DNA of 64,000 nucleotides from the NCBI RefSeq assembly GCF_035961655.1, contig NZ_CP108393.1, positions 3,827,501-3,891,500 on the forward strand, given 5' to 3'. A model generated the notes under the pieces. It was not told the DNA's origin. It saw nothing but the letters and a program-made list of their open reading frames with translations, and did no database searches. Shown piece by piece: positions 34,268 through 42,368 of the stretch. The stretch is from Streptomyces sp. NBC_01317 (GTDB lineage: Bacteria; Actinomycetota; Actinomycetes; Streptomycetales; Streptomycetaceae). Numbering within the stretch: the first letter of the stretch is position 1; every line of letters starts with the position of its first letter. The position numbers and the translations under genes are program-made.

Positions 34268-34596
34268 CCTGCCAAGGTAGGCGGAGCCCGCCCCCGGGTC
34301 GTCACCACGGAAGCGGATCCTGACGGGTCCGTCGCAGGTACTACGGGGGGACGTGGAGAGGGACGGCGGGCGGGGGCGTGCCGGCCGGAACACCATGTCA
34401 TCAGAGGTTGCCGCGGAGCTGCCGTCCGCTCTGCCACGCACCCAACTGCTCGTCCACAGAGGTCGGCTGACGGGATGACGATCAGTCGTGACTATTGGTC
34501 AGCGAGGTCGGCGAGGCGGGTGCTACAGTCGCGCAACTGTTCGGTTTTCACTTCGAGGGGGGGCCTCGTTAACCGAATGGACAGGAGGTCTTTGCG
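34268..34596. promoter_or_regulatory. divergent intergenic region before the secreted-protein operon
   Basis: The 329-bp gap between the kinase and the secreted-protein gene. The half next to the operon is less GC-rich (gactattggtc near 34490, tacagt at 34524-34529, tgttcggttttcacttcgag), which fits a promoter for the operon at 34597. A strong AGGAGG lies at 34583. I see no RNA gene or conserved operator. Confidence 0.5.
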
Positions 34597-35016
34597 TTGC
34601 ACGGAAAACGCTTGCGCAACGTCGGCGTCGTGATGGCAACCGCCGCGATCGTCACGCTCGCCACCAGCCCGACGGCCTGGGCTTCGTGGGAGACGAATGC
34701 GAGCACAGTGTGGAGCGACGGCAACATGTCGCGAGAATGGTCCGACGAAGAATATAATGAAATCAAGTTCAAGGACTGCGGCACCGTAACGACCAAAGAG
34801 ATCGAAGTCGAGCGCTGGCAATTGGTCACATGGGGTCTCGACACCCTGCGTGACGATTTCACGTTCACCAATTGTTTCAACGGCACGGATGCCGTCAGCG
34901 CCGACACGCAGTCCAACCTCCCTGCCGCCACATATTACTTCCAGACGGACACTACGTGCGCAAGCTGCGTAGTGTCCGTTAGGAAAATCGTCGTGGACAC
35001 GACTCAGGCCGACTGA
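34597..35016 (+). CDS. small secreted four-cysteine protein (unknown family)
   Basis: A 139-residue protein starting at TTG, with AGGAGG eight bases upstream. The signal peptide (LRNVGVVMATAAIVTLATSPTAWAS) gives a mature protein of about 110 residues beginning near WETNASTVWSDG. It has four cysteines (KDCGT, TNCFNG and TTCASCVVS), enough for two disulfides. It is acidic and aromatic-rich. GC content is visibly lower than the surroundings. It is the first gene of an operon with two membrane proteins and an ABC ATPase, a layout like bacteriocin export loci, but I do not recognise it as lactococcin 972 or another named class. Confidence 0.82.
   Translation: MHGKRLRNVGVVMATAAIVTLATSPTAWASWETNASTVWSDGNMSREWSDEEYNEIKFKDCGTVTTKEIEVERWQLVTWGLDTLRDDFTFTNCFNGTDAVSADTQSNLPAATYYFQTDTTCASCVVSVRKIVVDTTQAD
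34945..34979 (+). other. stem-loop inside the 3' end of the secreted-protein gene
   Basis: A 12-bp perfect inverted repeat (acggacactacg / cgtagtgtccgt, 11-base loop) lies within the coding region 35 bp before the stop codon. In mRNA it could stabilise the 5' gene's transcript or attenuate expression of the downstream membrane genes. Confidence 0.55.
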
Positions 35017-35075
35017 TCCCGCCGGGCTGCCGCGCATCCCGCGCGGCGGCCCGCCTTGTATTTTCTTGAGGCTCC

Positions 35076-36365
35076 ATGCGATTTTCCACCACTCTGCGCA
35101 CGCACGCCGCCGTTCTGGCATTTCCGGTGACCGGTTTCTTTTTTGCCTACGTCTTCTTTACGATCAAGGGAAGAATCGGCCATTTCGCCTCGCTCCCCTG
35201 GCCGGCCGAGGTAGCGTCCTACGCCATACACGCTCCGGTTCCGCTGGCCGCCGCCGCCGCGGCAGGACTGGCCGCCGTCGAGGCGACGCGACTACGGACC
35301 CTGGGTGTCTGGGAGATGGGTCCGGCGCGTTCCGCTCTTCGCGTCGCCGTCCAACCGGTCCTCGTCGTCGTGCTCACCATGGCGGGCCTGATCGCCGGCG
35401 TCACGGTGGGCGCGTTGTCGATCGCCGGCGTGCTTCCCGACGCATATGTCTTGCAGCTCTTCGGCATGGTTGTCGTCCTCCTCACCGCGCACGCGGTCAT
35501 AGGTTTCGTCGTCGGGCGGCGTCTCCACGCGTCGTACTCCGCACCGCTTGTTTCCATAGCCGTGTTCATCGGAGTCAGCTTCCCGCTGGGAACGAGTGCG
35601 TGGTGGACGCACCACGTGACGGGGGCTGTCGGCCAAGTCGGTTTCGGTGAGGCGTACTCCGCCCCCATGACCATCGCCGCCGTTCTGCCGACGGTCTGCC
35701 TGGCGCTCGCCCTCGTCCTGGCCATCGGTCCTCGGCACATCCGTATCGGTGCTGTCGCGGTCTCCGTCTTGGTCGCCGGCAGCGGCCTGCTCGGCGCCTA
35801 CGGCATCACCCGGGAGTGGACTTCGTTCGCTCCCGCCGCCAAGGGGCTGGCCCCGGTCACCTGTCAGGGGCGTGCTCCAGAAGTCTGCATGCCCACCGCC
35901 GGTGCCGGAGATCTCGAAGAAATTCAAACCGATCTTTCCAGCATGACAAGAAAACTGCGGACCAAAGGGATCATCGAAGAGGTCCCCTCTCGCATCACCG
36001 ACATATCCGTGTCCGATCCCCGCCGATTGGAGGCGATCGGCACGGAGTGGTCACTCGACCTCGCGGCCGGCAGCCCGGCCGGAATCCCCTGGGAAGATGT
36101 GGCGATCGTCGTCGTGGGAATGCCGTGCAAAAACCCGAACTGGAACACCTTGCACTACAACACTCTCTGGACCGCTCGGACCATGGGGGTGGCGGGTGAT
36201 TACCTCGGCTGGCTCTCCCGTGAATCCTCGTCGTTCCGGAAGGGGAAGGGCGAAGAGGAACTCCTCACGGAAATGGACAGGGTGGACGGCCTCACGTTGG
36301 GCGAACAGAAGACCTGGTACATCGGGCAGCGCCGACTCTCCTGCAAGGCCGGCCAGTCGGGATGA
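35076..36365 (+). CDS. polytopic membrane protein with extracytoplasmic C-terminal domain
   Basis: A 429-residue protein of unknown family. Six or seven transmembrane helices span about residues 10-255. A soluble domain of about 165 residues follows, with cysteines in VTCQGRAPEVCMP, GMPCKNPNW and LSCKAG, suggesting disulfides outside the cell. The architecture resembles an ABC permease with a large external domain, or a bacteriocin-associated membrane protein. It follows the secreted-protein gene by 59 bp and overlaps the next gene by 4 bases. I infer that it partners the ABC ATPase encoded two genes downstream. Confidence 0.7.
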   Translation: MRFSTTLRTHAAVLAFPVTGFFFAYVFFTIKGRIGHFASLPWPAEVASYAIHAPVPLAAAAAAGLAAVEATRLRTLGVWEMGPARSALRVAVQPVLVVVLTMAGLIAGVTVGALSIAGVLPDAYVLQLFGMVVVLLTAHAVIGFVVGRRLHASYSAPLVSIAVFIGVSFPLGTSAWWTHHVTGAVGQVGFGEAYSAPMTIAAVLPTVCLALALVLAIGPRHIRIGAVAVSVLVAGSGLLGAYGITREWTSFAPAAKGLAPVTCQGRAPEVCMPTAGAGDLEEIQTDLSSMTRKLRTKGIIEEVPSRITDISVSDPRRLEAIGTEWSLDLAAGSPAGIPWEDVAIVVVGMPCKNPNWNTLHYNTLWTARTMGVAGDYLGWLSRESSSFRKGKGEEELLTEMDRVDGLTLGEQKTWYIGQRRLSCKAGQSG

Positions 36366-36949
36366 TCTGGTGGCTGCGCCAACGAGGCGCCTTCGACCTG
36401 CTGCCCTTTTCACTGTTCGCCTTCGTGCTGAGCATTTCCCTCACATCGAATCTCATCCTCGTCCTCCCGGCCTATCTTGGCAATTACTCCGTCCCGACCG
36501 AATTGAGTAACTTCTTCTGCCTCGTGCCTTCCGTCGCCCTGGTCTCATGCCTCGAAAGACGCCTGCCCGGTATGGAGCGATCCGCTGTACGTCGGCTCGA
36601 TGCGAGGGACATCGCCCTGGTGACAGGCTTCGCCCTCCTGGCCAGCGCGGTGGCGACGGCGATGACTCCGCTGGACTCCGAGGCGATGTGGACGGCGGCC
36701 CGCAACAATCTGCTCTTCTGCGGCCTCGCCCTCGGGAGCTGGCCTCTCCTCGGACACCGGGCTTCCCTCCTGCCCGCGTTCTGGATGATCCTCGCCATGT
36801 TCACCGGGGGCAGACATGTCAACGACCCCTATCCCTGGGTGATCGTCACGGAGAAGGCCGATGTCGCCCACGCCGCGACCGGCGCCGCCCTCGTCTTTCT
36901 GACAGGACTCGTTCTCCTCACCTGCCTCGTGCCAAGGACCGCCCGATGA
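36362..36949 (+). CDS. small polytopic membrane protein
   Basis: A 195-residue integral membrane protein with five to six hydrophobic helices (for example SLFAFVLSISLTSNLILVLPAY, VTGFALLASAVATAM and AALVFLTGLVLLTCLV). It overlaps the preceding membrane protein gene by 4 bases and the ABC ATPase gene by 4 bases, so the three are translated as a unit. It may be the second permease half of the transporter. No family recognised. Confidence 0.72.
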   Translation: MIWWLRQRGAFDLLPFSLFAFVLSISLTSNLILVLPAYLGNYSVPTELSNFFCLVPSVALVSCLERRLPGMERSAVRRLDARDIALVTGFALLASAVATAMTPLDSEAMWTAARNNLLFCGLALGSWPLLGHRASLLPAFWMILAMFTGGRHVNDPYPWVIVTEKADVAHAATGAALVFLTGLVLLTCLVPRTAR

Positions 36950-37695
36950 CTCTCCTGCTCGAACGTGTCACCTTCACCTACCGGCGCAGGCGCCGCCCCG
37001 TTCTCTCCCGTTTCACCTACGAGGTACCGGACCACGGTCTGACGATCTTGCTCGGCCCCAATGGAGCGGGAAAGTCCACGACGCTGGCCCTTCTCGCGGG
37101 TATCGTCGCGCCGACCGTGGGCCGAGTGCTGTTCAGCGACACGAACCTCACCTCCGCCAGCCGTGAATACCGCCGTCACGTGGCCTGGCTACCGCAGCGG
37201 GTGCCTACTTCTCCTCAGCTGACCGCGCGCGAGTACGTGGCCTACATCGCCTGGCTGAAGGGCGAGAGCCGCTCCCACGCGTGGGACCGGGCCGGCGTCG
37301 CCCTTGAGCGGGTCGGTCTCGCCGAACAGTCCGGACAGAAGACGGCCGGCCTCTCCGGGGGACAACTCCGGCGTGTCGGTATCGCTTGTGCCCTCGCCCA
37401 CGACGCCCGCGTCATTCTTCTGGACGAACCGACAGCGGGTCTCGACCCTCATCAGCGTTCCGTGTTCCGTGACGTCCTGGGGAAAATCGCGCGGAGTACC
37501 CCGGTCCTGATGTCAACCCATGACGTGATCGACCTGGCCGACGCGGCCACCACTGTCACCCTCATGGAGTCCGGCCGGGTACTCCACCATGGCGATACAC
37601 AGAGCTTCCTCGACCATGCCCGTTCGGATGCCGCCCCGGGGCGGCGGGCGGAGTCCGCGTACTCCGCCCTCATGCGTCTCGACAGTTCGCGATGA
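36946..37695 (+). CDS. ABC transporter ATP-binding protein
   Basis: A 249-residue ABC ATPase. Motifs in order: Walker A LLGPNGAGKSTTLALLAG, Q-loop WLPQRVP, signature LSGGQLRRVGIA, Walker B VILLDEPTAGLDP and H-loop STHDV. It ends the four-gene operon begun by the secreted protein. It probably powers export of, or immunity to, the product of 34597 together with the two membrane proteins. ATG at 36946 lies within the ATGA overlap with the gene before it. Confidence 0.95.
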   Translation: MTLLLERVTFTYRRRRRPVLSRFTYEVPDHGLTILLGPNGAGKSTTLALLAGIVAPTVGRVLFSDTNLTSASREYRRHVAWLPQRVPTSPQLTAREYVAYIAWLKGESRSHAWDRAGVALERVGLAEQSGQKTAGLSGGQLRRVGIACALAHDARVILLDEPTAGLDPHQRSVFRDVLGKIARSTPVLMSTHDVIDLADAATTVTLMESGRVLHHGDTQSFLDHARSDAAPGRRAESAYSALMRLDSSR

Positions 37696-37755
37696 GTGCC
37701 CTGATCGATGATTGCCCCTGATCACGGGGCAGCCAACCGCTCCGGCAGCGACGCC

Positions 37756-38661
37756 TCACCACGCCAGTTGTGCGATCTCCTCCGCCACCACCGCGCACGC
37801 GTCCGCCGCCGGGTCGATCAGGGGGAAGTGGCCCACGTCCGGGAGCAGGGTCAGGCCCACCGTTTCGCCTGCCTTGGCCGCCGCGTCCACGTACGCCTCC
37901 GCCACCTCGTACGGCACCGTCAGGTCGGTGCGGCCCTGGACCACCGCCGTGGCGATGCCCGTGGGCAGCAGGGACGCCGGGTCGGCGCTCGGGCGGCGGT
38001 CCTCGAAGTGGGGCTCTCCGCCCAGGAGCTGGACGATGGCGCCGCCGCACACGTCCAGTTCCACCGCCCGCGCGAGGTCCGCGATCGGGGCGAGCGCCAC
38101 GACGCCGCGCAGCGGTGGCGGGTGCGGCAGGCGCCAGGGTGAGCCCTCCGGGAGCACATGGCGGGCCGACGCCCACAGCGCCAGGTGGCCGCCCGCCGAG
38201 TGGCCTGTCACCACGATCCGGCGCGCGTCGGCCTGCGGTACGGCGGACGTGACCAGGGCGGGCAGCGCGTCCATCGCGGCGGCCACGTCGTCGAACGTCT
38301 CCGGCCAGCGGCCCGCCGTCGGACGGTCGGTCTCCGGCTGCGGGGTGTCAATGCCCTGGTGCGGGATGCCGGGACCGCGCCGGTACTCCACGTTCGCCAC
38401 GGCGAAGCCCCGGCGCGCCAGGAAGTCCGCGAACGGCGTGAGGTGCGCCCGGTCGTACCGCGCGCGCCAGGCGCCGCCGTGGAGCACCACGACGAGCGGG
38501 ACCCGTTCCTGGTTGCCCCGGGGCGCGTAGAAGTCGATCACCTGATCGGGGTGATCGCCGTACGCGACCGTCGCGTCGGGCGGGACGACCGGGTGGGAGA
38601 AGGCCGACTCGGTCTCTGCTGCGTCACGAACCACGGGATCGTGCGCGCCGGGGTCCGGCAT
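37756..38661 (-). CDS. alpha/beta hydrolase, probable kynurenine formamidase
   Basis: A 301-residue alpha/beta hydrolase of the hormone-sensitive-lipase/KFase type: oxyanion motif VVLHGGAWRARYD, nucleophile elbow VTGHSAGGHLALWAS (Ser), and catalytic His in LLPDVGHFPLIDP. It is encoded next to kynureninase and tryptophan 2,3-dioxygenase on the same strand. It therefore most likely hydrolyses N-formylkynurenine to kynurenine, the missing middle step. The pathway role is inferred from context; the sequence alone shows only the hydrolase fold. Confidence 0.85.
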   Translation of the reverse strand: MPDPGAHDPVVRDAAETESAFSHPVVPPDATVAYGDHPDQVIDFYAPRGNQERVPLVVVLHGGAWRARYDRAHLTPFADFLARRGFAVANVEYRRGPGIPHQGIDTPQPETDRPTAGRWPETFDDVAAAMDALPALVTSAVPQADARRIVVTGHSAGGHLALWASARHVLPEGSPWRLPHPPPLRGVVALAPIADLARAVELDVCGGAIVQLLGGEPHFEDRRPSADPASLLPTGIATAVVQGRTDLTVPYEVAEAYVDAAAKAGETVGLTLLPDVGHFPLIDPAADACAVVAEEIAQLAW

Positions 38662-38763
38662 GGTGCTCCAACCTCTAGGTACAGGCTGCGAATTGACCTG
38701 ATCAGCCGGGACGGTACCAGTCGGAGCCGGAGTCGATCACATCCCCGGGCGGCGGCCCGTACG

Positions 38764-40005
38764 TCATCCGCCGGCCGGTACCTCCGCCAGTACCTCGCCC
38801 AGCACCCGCGCCGCCCGTTCCGCGTCCGCGAAACCCACGTACAGCGGCGTGAAGCCGAACCGCAGCACGTCCGGCCTGCGGAGGTCGCCCACCACCCCGC
38901 GCGCGATGAGCGTGTCCATCACCGCCGGGGCCTCGGCGCAGCGCAGGGCGACCTGGCTGCCGCGTTCCGCGTGCGCCGAAGGGGTCAGCGAGCTGACCCG
39001 GCCCGGCGGGGCGTACGCCTCCACGCACTCCAGGAAGAAGTCCGTGAGCGCCAGGCTCTTCGCCCGTACGGTCTCGATCCCCACCCCGTCCCAGACGTCG
39101 AGCGCCGCCTCCAGCGCCAGCATCGAGAGGATGTCGGGCGTACCGACCCGGCCCCGCGTCGCGCCGTCCGCCGCCTCGAAGTCCGACGCCATCGCGAACG
39201 GATCGGCGTGCGAGGTCCAGCCCGGCAGCGGCGAGTCGAAAGCGGCCTGGTGGCGCCGGGCCACGTACAGGAAGGCGGGCGAACCCGGCCCGCCGTTCAG
39301 ATACTTGTACGTGCACCCCACCGCGAGGTCCACCCCGTGCGCGTCCAGGCCCACCGGCAGCGCGCCCGCGCTGTGGCACAGGTCCCAGACGGCGAGCGCG
39401 CCCGCCTCGTGCACGGCCGCCGTGATCCCCGGGAGGTCGTGCAGCCGGCCCGTACGGAAATCGACCTGGTTCATCAGCACGACGGCCGTGCGCGGGCCGA
39501 CGGACCCCAGCAGCTCCGCCGGATCGACGGGGACGAGCGGCTTGCCCGTCATCCGGGCGGCGGAGTGCGCGATGTACCCGTCGCTGGGGAACGTCGTGGC
39601 GTCGACCAGGATCTCGTCCCTCGCCGGGTCCGTGGGGTCGAGCAGCCGGACGGCGGCCACCAGGGCCTTGAAGACGTTCACGCTGGTCGAGTCGCCGACG
39701 ACGATCTGCCCCGGTCCGGCGCCGACGAGCGGGGCGATCCGGTCGCCGATCCGCTCCGGCGCCGTCCACCAGTCACCCTCGGTCCAGGACCGGATCCGCA
39801 GCTCGCCCCACTGGCGGCCGATGACGTCGCGCATACGGTCGGGTACGTGGCGGGGCAGCGCGCCGAGCGAGTTCCCGTCCAGGTAGACGGAGTGGTCGTC
39901 GAGCGCGAAGAGATCGCGGCGGCCGGCCAGTTCGTCGGCCGCGTCGAGAGCGGCGGCTTTTGCAGCAAGGGAAGCGGGCGCGGCGATACGGGTCGTGTCA
40001 GACAT
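38764..40005 (-). CDS. kynU: kynureninase
   Basis: A 413-residue PLP enzyme that cleaves kynurenine to anthranilate and alanine. Signatures include YLDGNSLGALPR at the N-terminus, LMNQVDFRTGRLHDLP, AVWDLCHSAGALPVGLDAHGVDLAVGCTYKYLNGGPGSPAFLYV with the PLP-binding Lys in CTYKYLNGG, and GRVGTPDILSM. The ATG at 40005 overlaps the stop of the dioxygenase gene by 8 bases, so the two are co-translated. Confidence 0.96.
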   Translation of the reverse strand: MSDTTRIAAPASLAAKAAALDAADELAGRRDLFALDDHSVYLDGNSLGALPRHVPDRMRDVIGRQWGELRIRSWTEGDWWTAPERIGDRIAPLVGAGPGQIVVGDSTSVNVFKALVAAVRLLDPTDPARDEILVDATTFPSDGYIAHSAARMTGKPLVPVDPAELLGSVGPRTAVVLMNQVDFRTGRLHDLPGITAAVHEAGALAVWDLCHSAGALPVGLDAHGVDLAVGCTYKYLNGGPGSPAFLYVARRHQAAFDSPLPGWTSHADPFAMASDFEAADGATRGRVGTPDILSMLALEAALDVWDGVGIETVRAKSLALTDFFLECVEAYAPPGRVSSLTPSAHAERGSQVALRCAEAPAVMDTLIARGVVGDLRRPDVLRFGFTPLYVGFADAERAARVLGEVLAEVPAGG

Positions 40006-40891
40006 GGCTGCGGGCCGTCCAGAGCTCGGGGAACACGTTCTTGGTCGCGCGCTTCTCCAGCCACGCCACACCGGCGGAACCGCCCGTACCGGTCTTGGAG
40101 CCCATCGCGCGCCGCGTGGCGACCAGGTGGTCGTTGCGCCAGCGCCACACCAGCTCACCGACGTCCGTCAGCGCCTCGCCCAGCCTGATCAGCTCGGTGT
40201 GCTGGTCCGCGTCGGCGTAGATCCCGGCCCAGACCTGCTCGACCTCGGGCGACGGCTCGTACTTCCGCGAGAGGTCGCGCTCGACCACCGCGCCGGGCAC
40301 GGGCAGCCCGCGCCGGGCGAGCAGCCGCAGCGTCTCGTCGTACAGGCTCGGCTCGTGCAGGGCCTTCTCCAGCTCGGCGTGGACGCGCGGGGCGCCCCGG
40401 TGCGGTACGAGCATCGACGCGGACTTGTCGCCGAGCAGGAACTCCATCCGCCGGTACATCGCGGACTGGAAACCGGAACCCTCGCCGAGGGCGCTGCGGT
40501 ACGAGTTGAACTGCGCCGGGGTCAGCTGTCCGAGCGGCTTCCACGAGGCGTTGAGCGCCTCCAGCTCACGTACGGACCGCTTGAGCGCGTCGACGGCCAC
40601 CTGGATCCGGTCCTCGCGCAGGGCGCGGGACGCGGTCTCCCACTCGTGGACGATGACCGTGAACCACAGCTCCATGACCTGCGTGGTGACGAGGAAGACC
40701 ATCTCGCCGGGGTCGTCGGAGAGGGGGTGCTGGAGGTGGGTGAGGACGTCCGCCTGGACGTAGTCCTCGTACGGGGTGGTGCCTGCGAAGTCGAGATGCG
40801 GGGTGTCCGAATGCGGGGTGTCCGCATGCGAAGTTTCCGAATGCGGCGTGTCCGAACCCGCGGATCCGGAGGCATCGGGGGCGTGCGACAT
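39998..40891 (-). CDS. kynA: tryptophan 2,3-dioxygenase
   Basis: A 297-residue heme dioxygenase that opens the indole ring of tryptophan to give N-formylkynurenine. Family motifs include TPYEDYVQADVLTHLQHPLS, FLVTTQVMELWFTVIVHEW (distal pocket), QFNSYRSALGEGSGFQS and WRWRNDHLVATRRAMGSKTGTGGSAGVAWL with the proximal His. The start at ATG 40891 follows GAGGAGACAG. The first 35 residues contain a 15-bp tandem repeat encoding (S/A)DTPH-like units (40796-40855), which lies outside the conserved fold. Confidence 0.96.
   Translation of the reverse strand: MSHAPDASGSAGSDTPHSETSHADTPHSDTPHLDFAGTTPYEDYVQADVLTHLQHPLSDDPGEMVFLVTTQVMELWFTVIVHEWETASRALREDRIQVAVDALKRSVRELEALNASWKPLGQLTPAQFNSYRSALGEGSGFQSAMYRRMEFLLGDKSASMLVPHRGAPRVHAELEKALHEPSLYDETLRLLARRGLPVPGAVVERDLSRKYEPSPEVEQVWAGIYADADQHTELIRLGEALTDVGELVWRWRNDHLVATRRAMGSKTGTGGSAGVAWLEKRATKNVFPELWTARSHV
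40796..40855 (-). repeat. 15-bp in-frame tandem repeat in kynA
   Basis: Four 15-bp units based on atgcggggtgtccga lie at 40796, 40811, 40826 and 40841; the first two differ by one base. They encode HSDTP/HSETS/HADTP-type pentapeptides in the non-conserved N-terminus. Confidence 0.88.
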
Positions 40892-41051
40892 TGCTGTCTC
40901 CTCGATATTGCTACCGGGTAGCGGTCCGCCCCTTCCGTTCGTCTCGGAGCTCCGGTCCCCTGTCCGCATCATAATCCGGCTCCCGGCGCACGGCTCCGCC
41001 AGGCCACAGGTGCCCCATCGGCCCTGGTCGGCGCCCACCGCCGAGGACGGC

Positions 41052-41804
41052 TCAGGCCAAGGGCCCCGAGAGGTACGTCCCCTTCTTGTCGTACGGCCAG
41101 GCGTTCGCCCGGCAGCCGTCCAGGCCCTTGATCTGCTGCATCATCACCGGCGCTGGCCGGCCGGGGCCCGGACAGGCCAGATGCCGGCGGATGCCGATCT
41201 CGTGGCCGATCTCGTGGTTGATGATCAGATGCCGGTAGTCGGACGACGGCCCGTCGAAGGTGGGCGAGCCCTCCGTCCAGCGCCGCAGATTGACCACCAC
41301 GCCCTCGGAGGTCTCACAGTTCAGCTCGCCGTGCGTGTCGAGCCCCTCGGCCCGGCAGAGCCGGTCGGCGGTGGCCGGGGTGGCGATCCTGATGACGAAG
41401 TCGGCGTTCTCGGAGACCAGCTGGAAGGCGCCGCGCCCGTGTGCGGCCCAGCTGCGCGGGTCGGCCAGGATGTGCTGGATCTCGGTGGCCGCCCGGTCGG
41501 CCGACAGGCCCGTACCGGTCTCGACCTGTACGAGGTAGCGGCGCGGGGTGCCGGAACCGACCGGGCTGCCGTGCCCCCGCGCGGTGGTGAACGTGGCGGG
41601 CTCAGGGCCGCGCTGCCAGGACCCCAGCGAGGCTCCGGCGCCGATCAGGACCGCCAGGCAGAGCCCGAACAGCAGCGCGCGACCGCGCGGCCCACGGCGT
41701 TCACCTCTCACCACCGCCCTCACCTCAGCCCCTCCGGCACCGGAAATCAACGAAGACCCACCCCCGGAGAGACGGGGCGGGCCTTCGCAAGGTTGCTCGT
41801 TCAA
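41052..41804 (-). CDS. DUF3152 protein, probable membrane-anchored metalloprotease-like
   Basis: A 250-residue protein with a cytoplasmic start, one transmembrane helix (ALLFGLCLAVLIGAGASLGSW, about 42-62) and an extracytoplasmic DUF3152 domain. This contains a zincin motif HEIGHEIG with a downstream His (IINHEIGHEIGIRRHLAC), and paired cysteines (LCRAEGLDTHGELNC; HLACPGPGRPAP; LDGC). The motif suggests a zinc peptidase, but activity is not known to me for this family. It lies downstream of the DUF3151 gene on the same strand. Confidence 0.88.
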   Translation of the reverse strand: MNEQPCEGPPRLSGGGSSLISGAGGAEVRAVVRGERRGPRGRALLFGLCLAVLIGAGASLGSWQRGPEPATFTTARGHGSPVGSGTPRRYLVQVETGTGLSADRAATEIQHILADPRSWAAHGRGAFQLVSENADFVIRIATPATADRLCRAEGLDTHGELNCETSEGVVVNLRRWTEGSPTFDGPSSDYRHLIINHEIGHEIGIRRHLACPGPGRPAPVMMQQIKGLDGCRANAWPYDKKGTYLSGPLA

Positions 41805-41867
41805 TGATTATCGAACCGCGATCCGCTCTCAGCGGACGTACGAGCTGCGCGGACGTACGGGCCAGGC

Positions 41868-42281
41868 TCAGCCCAGCGTGTCCGCCGCCAGCGGCGAGGA
41901 GTCGCGCAGGAACGTCGAGCAGCGCTCGTACTCCTCCTGCTCACCGATCGCCTGCGCCGCCCGGCCGAGCGCGTGCAGGGCGCGCAGGAAGCCACGGTTC
42001 GGCTCGTGCTCCCACGGCACCGGACCGTGCCCCTTCCATCCGCTGCGGCGCAGCGAGTCGAGCCCGCGGTGGTACCCGGTCCTGGCGTACGCGTACGACT
42101 CGATCACCCGGCCGCCCTCGAACGCGTCGTCGGCGAGCCGGGCCCAGGCCAGCGAGGAGGTCGGGTACTTCGCGGCGACATCGGCGGGCGAGGTCCCGTT
42201 GGCGAGCAGCTCGCGCGGCTCGGGATCGTCGGGCAGTTCGGTGGGGGGCGGCCCCCCGAGAAGATCTTTGTGAATGGCCAT
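41868..42281 (-). CDS. DUF3151 domain-containing protein
   Basis: A 137-residue protein of actinobacterial family DUF3151, function unknown. Typical features are the N-terminal MAIHKDLLGGPPPTELPDDP, the TPR-like helices VAAKYPTSSLAWARLADDAFEGGRVIESYAYARTGYHRGLDSLRRSGW and the C-terminal EYERCSTFLRDSS. Full length for the family. Confidence 0.92.
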   Translation of the reverse strand: MAIHKDLLGGPPPTELPDDPEPRELLANGTSPADVAAKYPTSSLAWARLADDAFEGGRVIESYAYARTGYHRGLDSLRRSGWKGHGPVPWEHEPNRGFLRALHALGRAAQAIGEQEEYERCSTFLRDSSPLAADTLG

Positions 42282-42290
42282 GCCTACAGT

Positions 42291-42360
42291 CTGCCTTGCC
42301 CCGCCGGGCGCCCGCCCCGATCGGCCTGCCTTGCCCCGCCGGGCGCCCGCCCCGATCGGC
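42291..42360. repeat. perfect 35-bp tandem duplication
   Basis: Two identical 35-bp units at 42291-42325 and 42326-42360 fill the gap between the MFS stop codon and the DUF3151 start. Each unit contains the palindrome ccgatcgg and GC-rich complementary stretches, so it may act as a terminator that was duplicated. Confidence 0.92.
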
Positions 42361-42368
42361 GGCCCTCT

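Noticed and set aside
34597..37695. Lactococcin 972 bacteriocin system
   Set aside because: The gene layout is similar, but the secreted protein is longer, has four Cys, and lacks the short Trp/Gly-rich lactococcin 972 pattern; the membrane protein is not recognisably the lactococcin-associated type.
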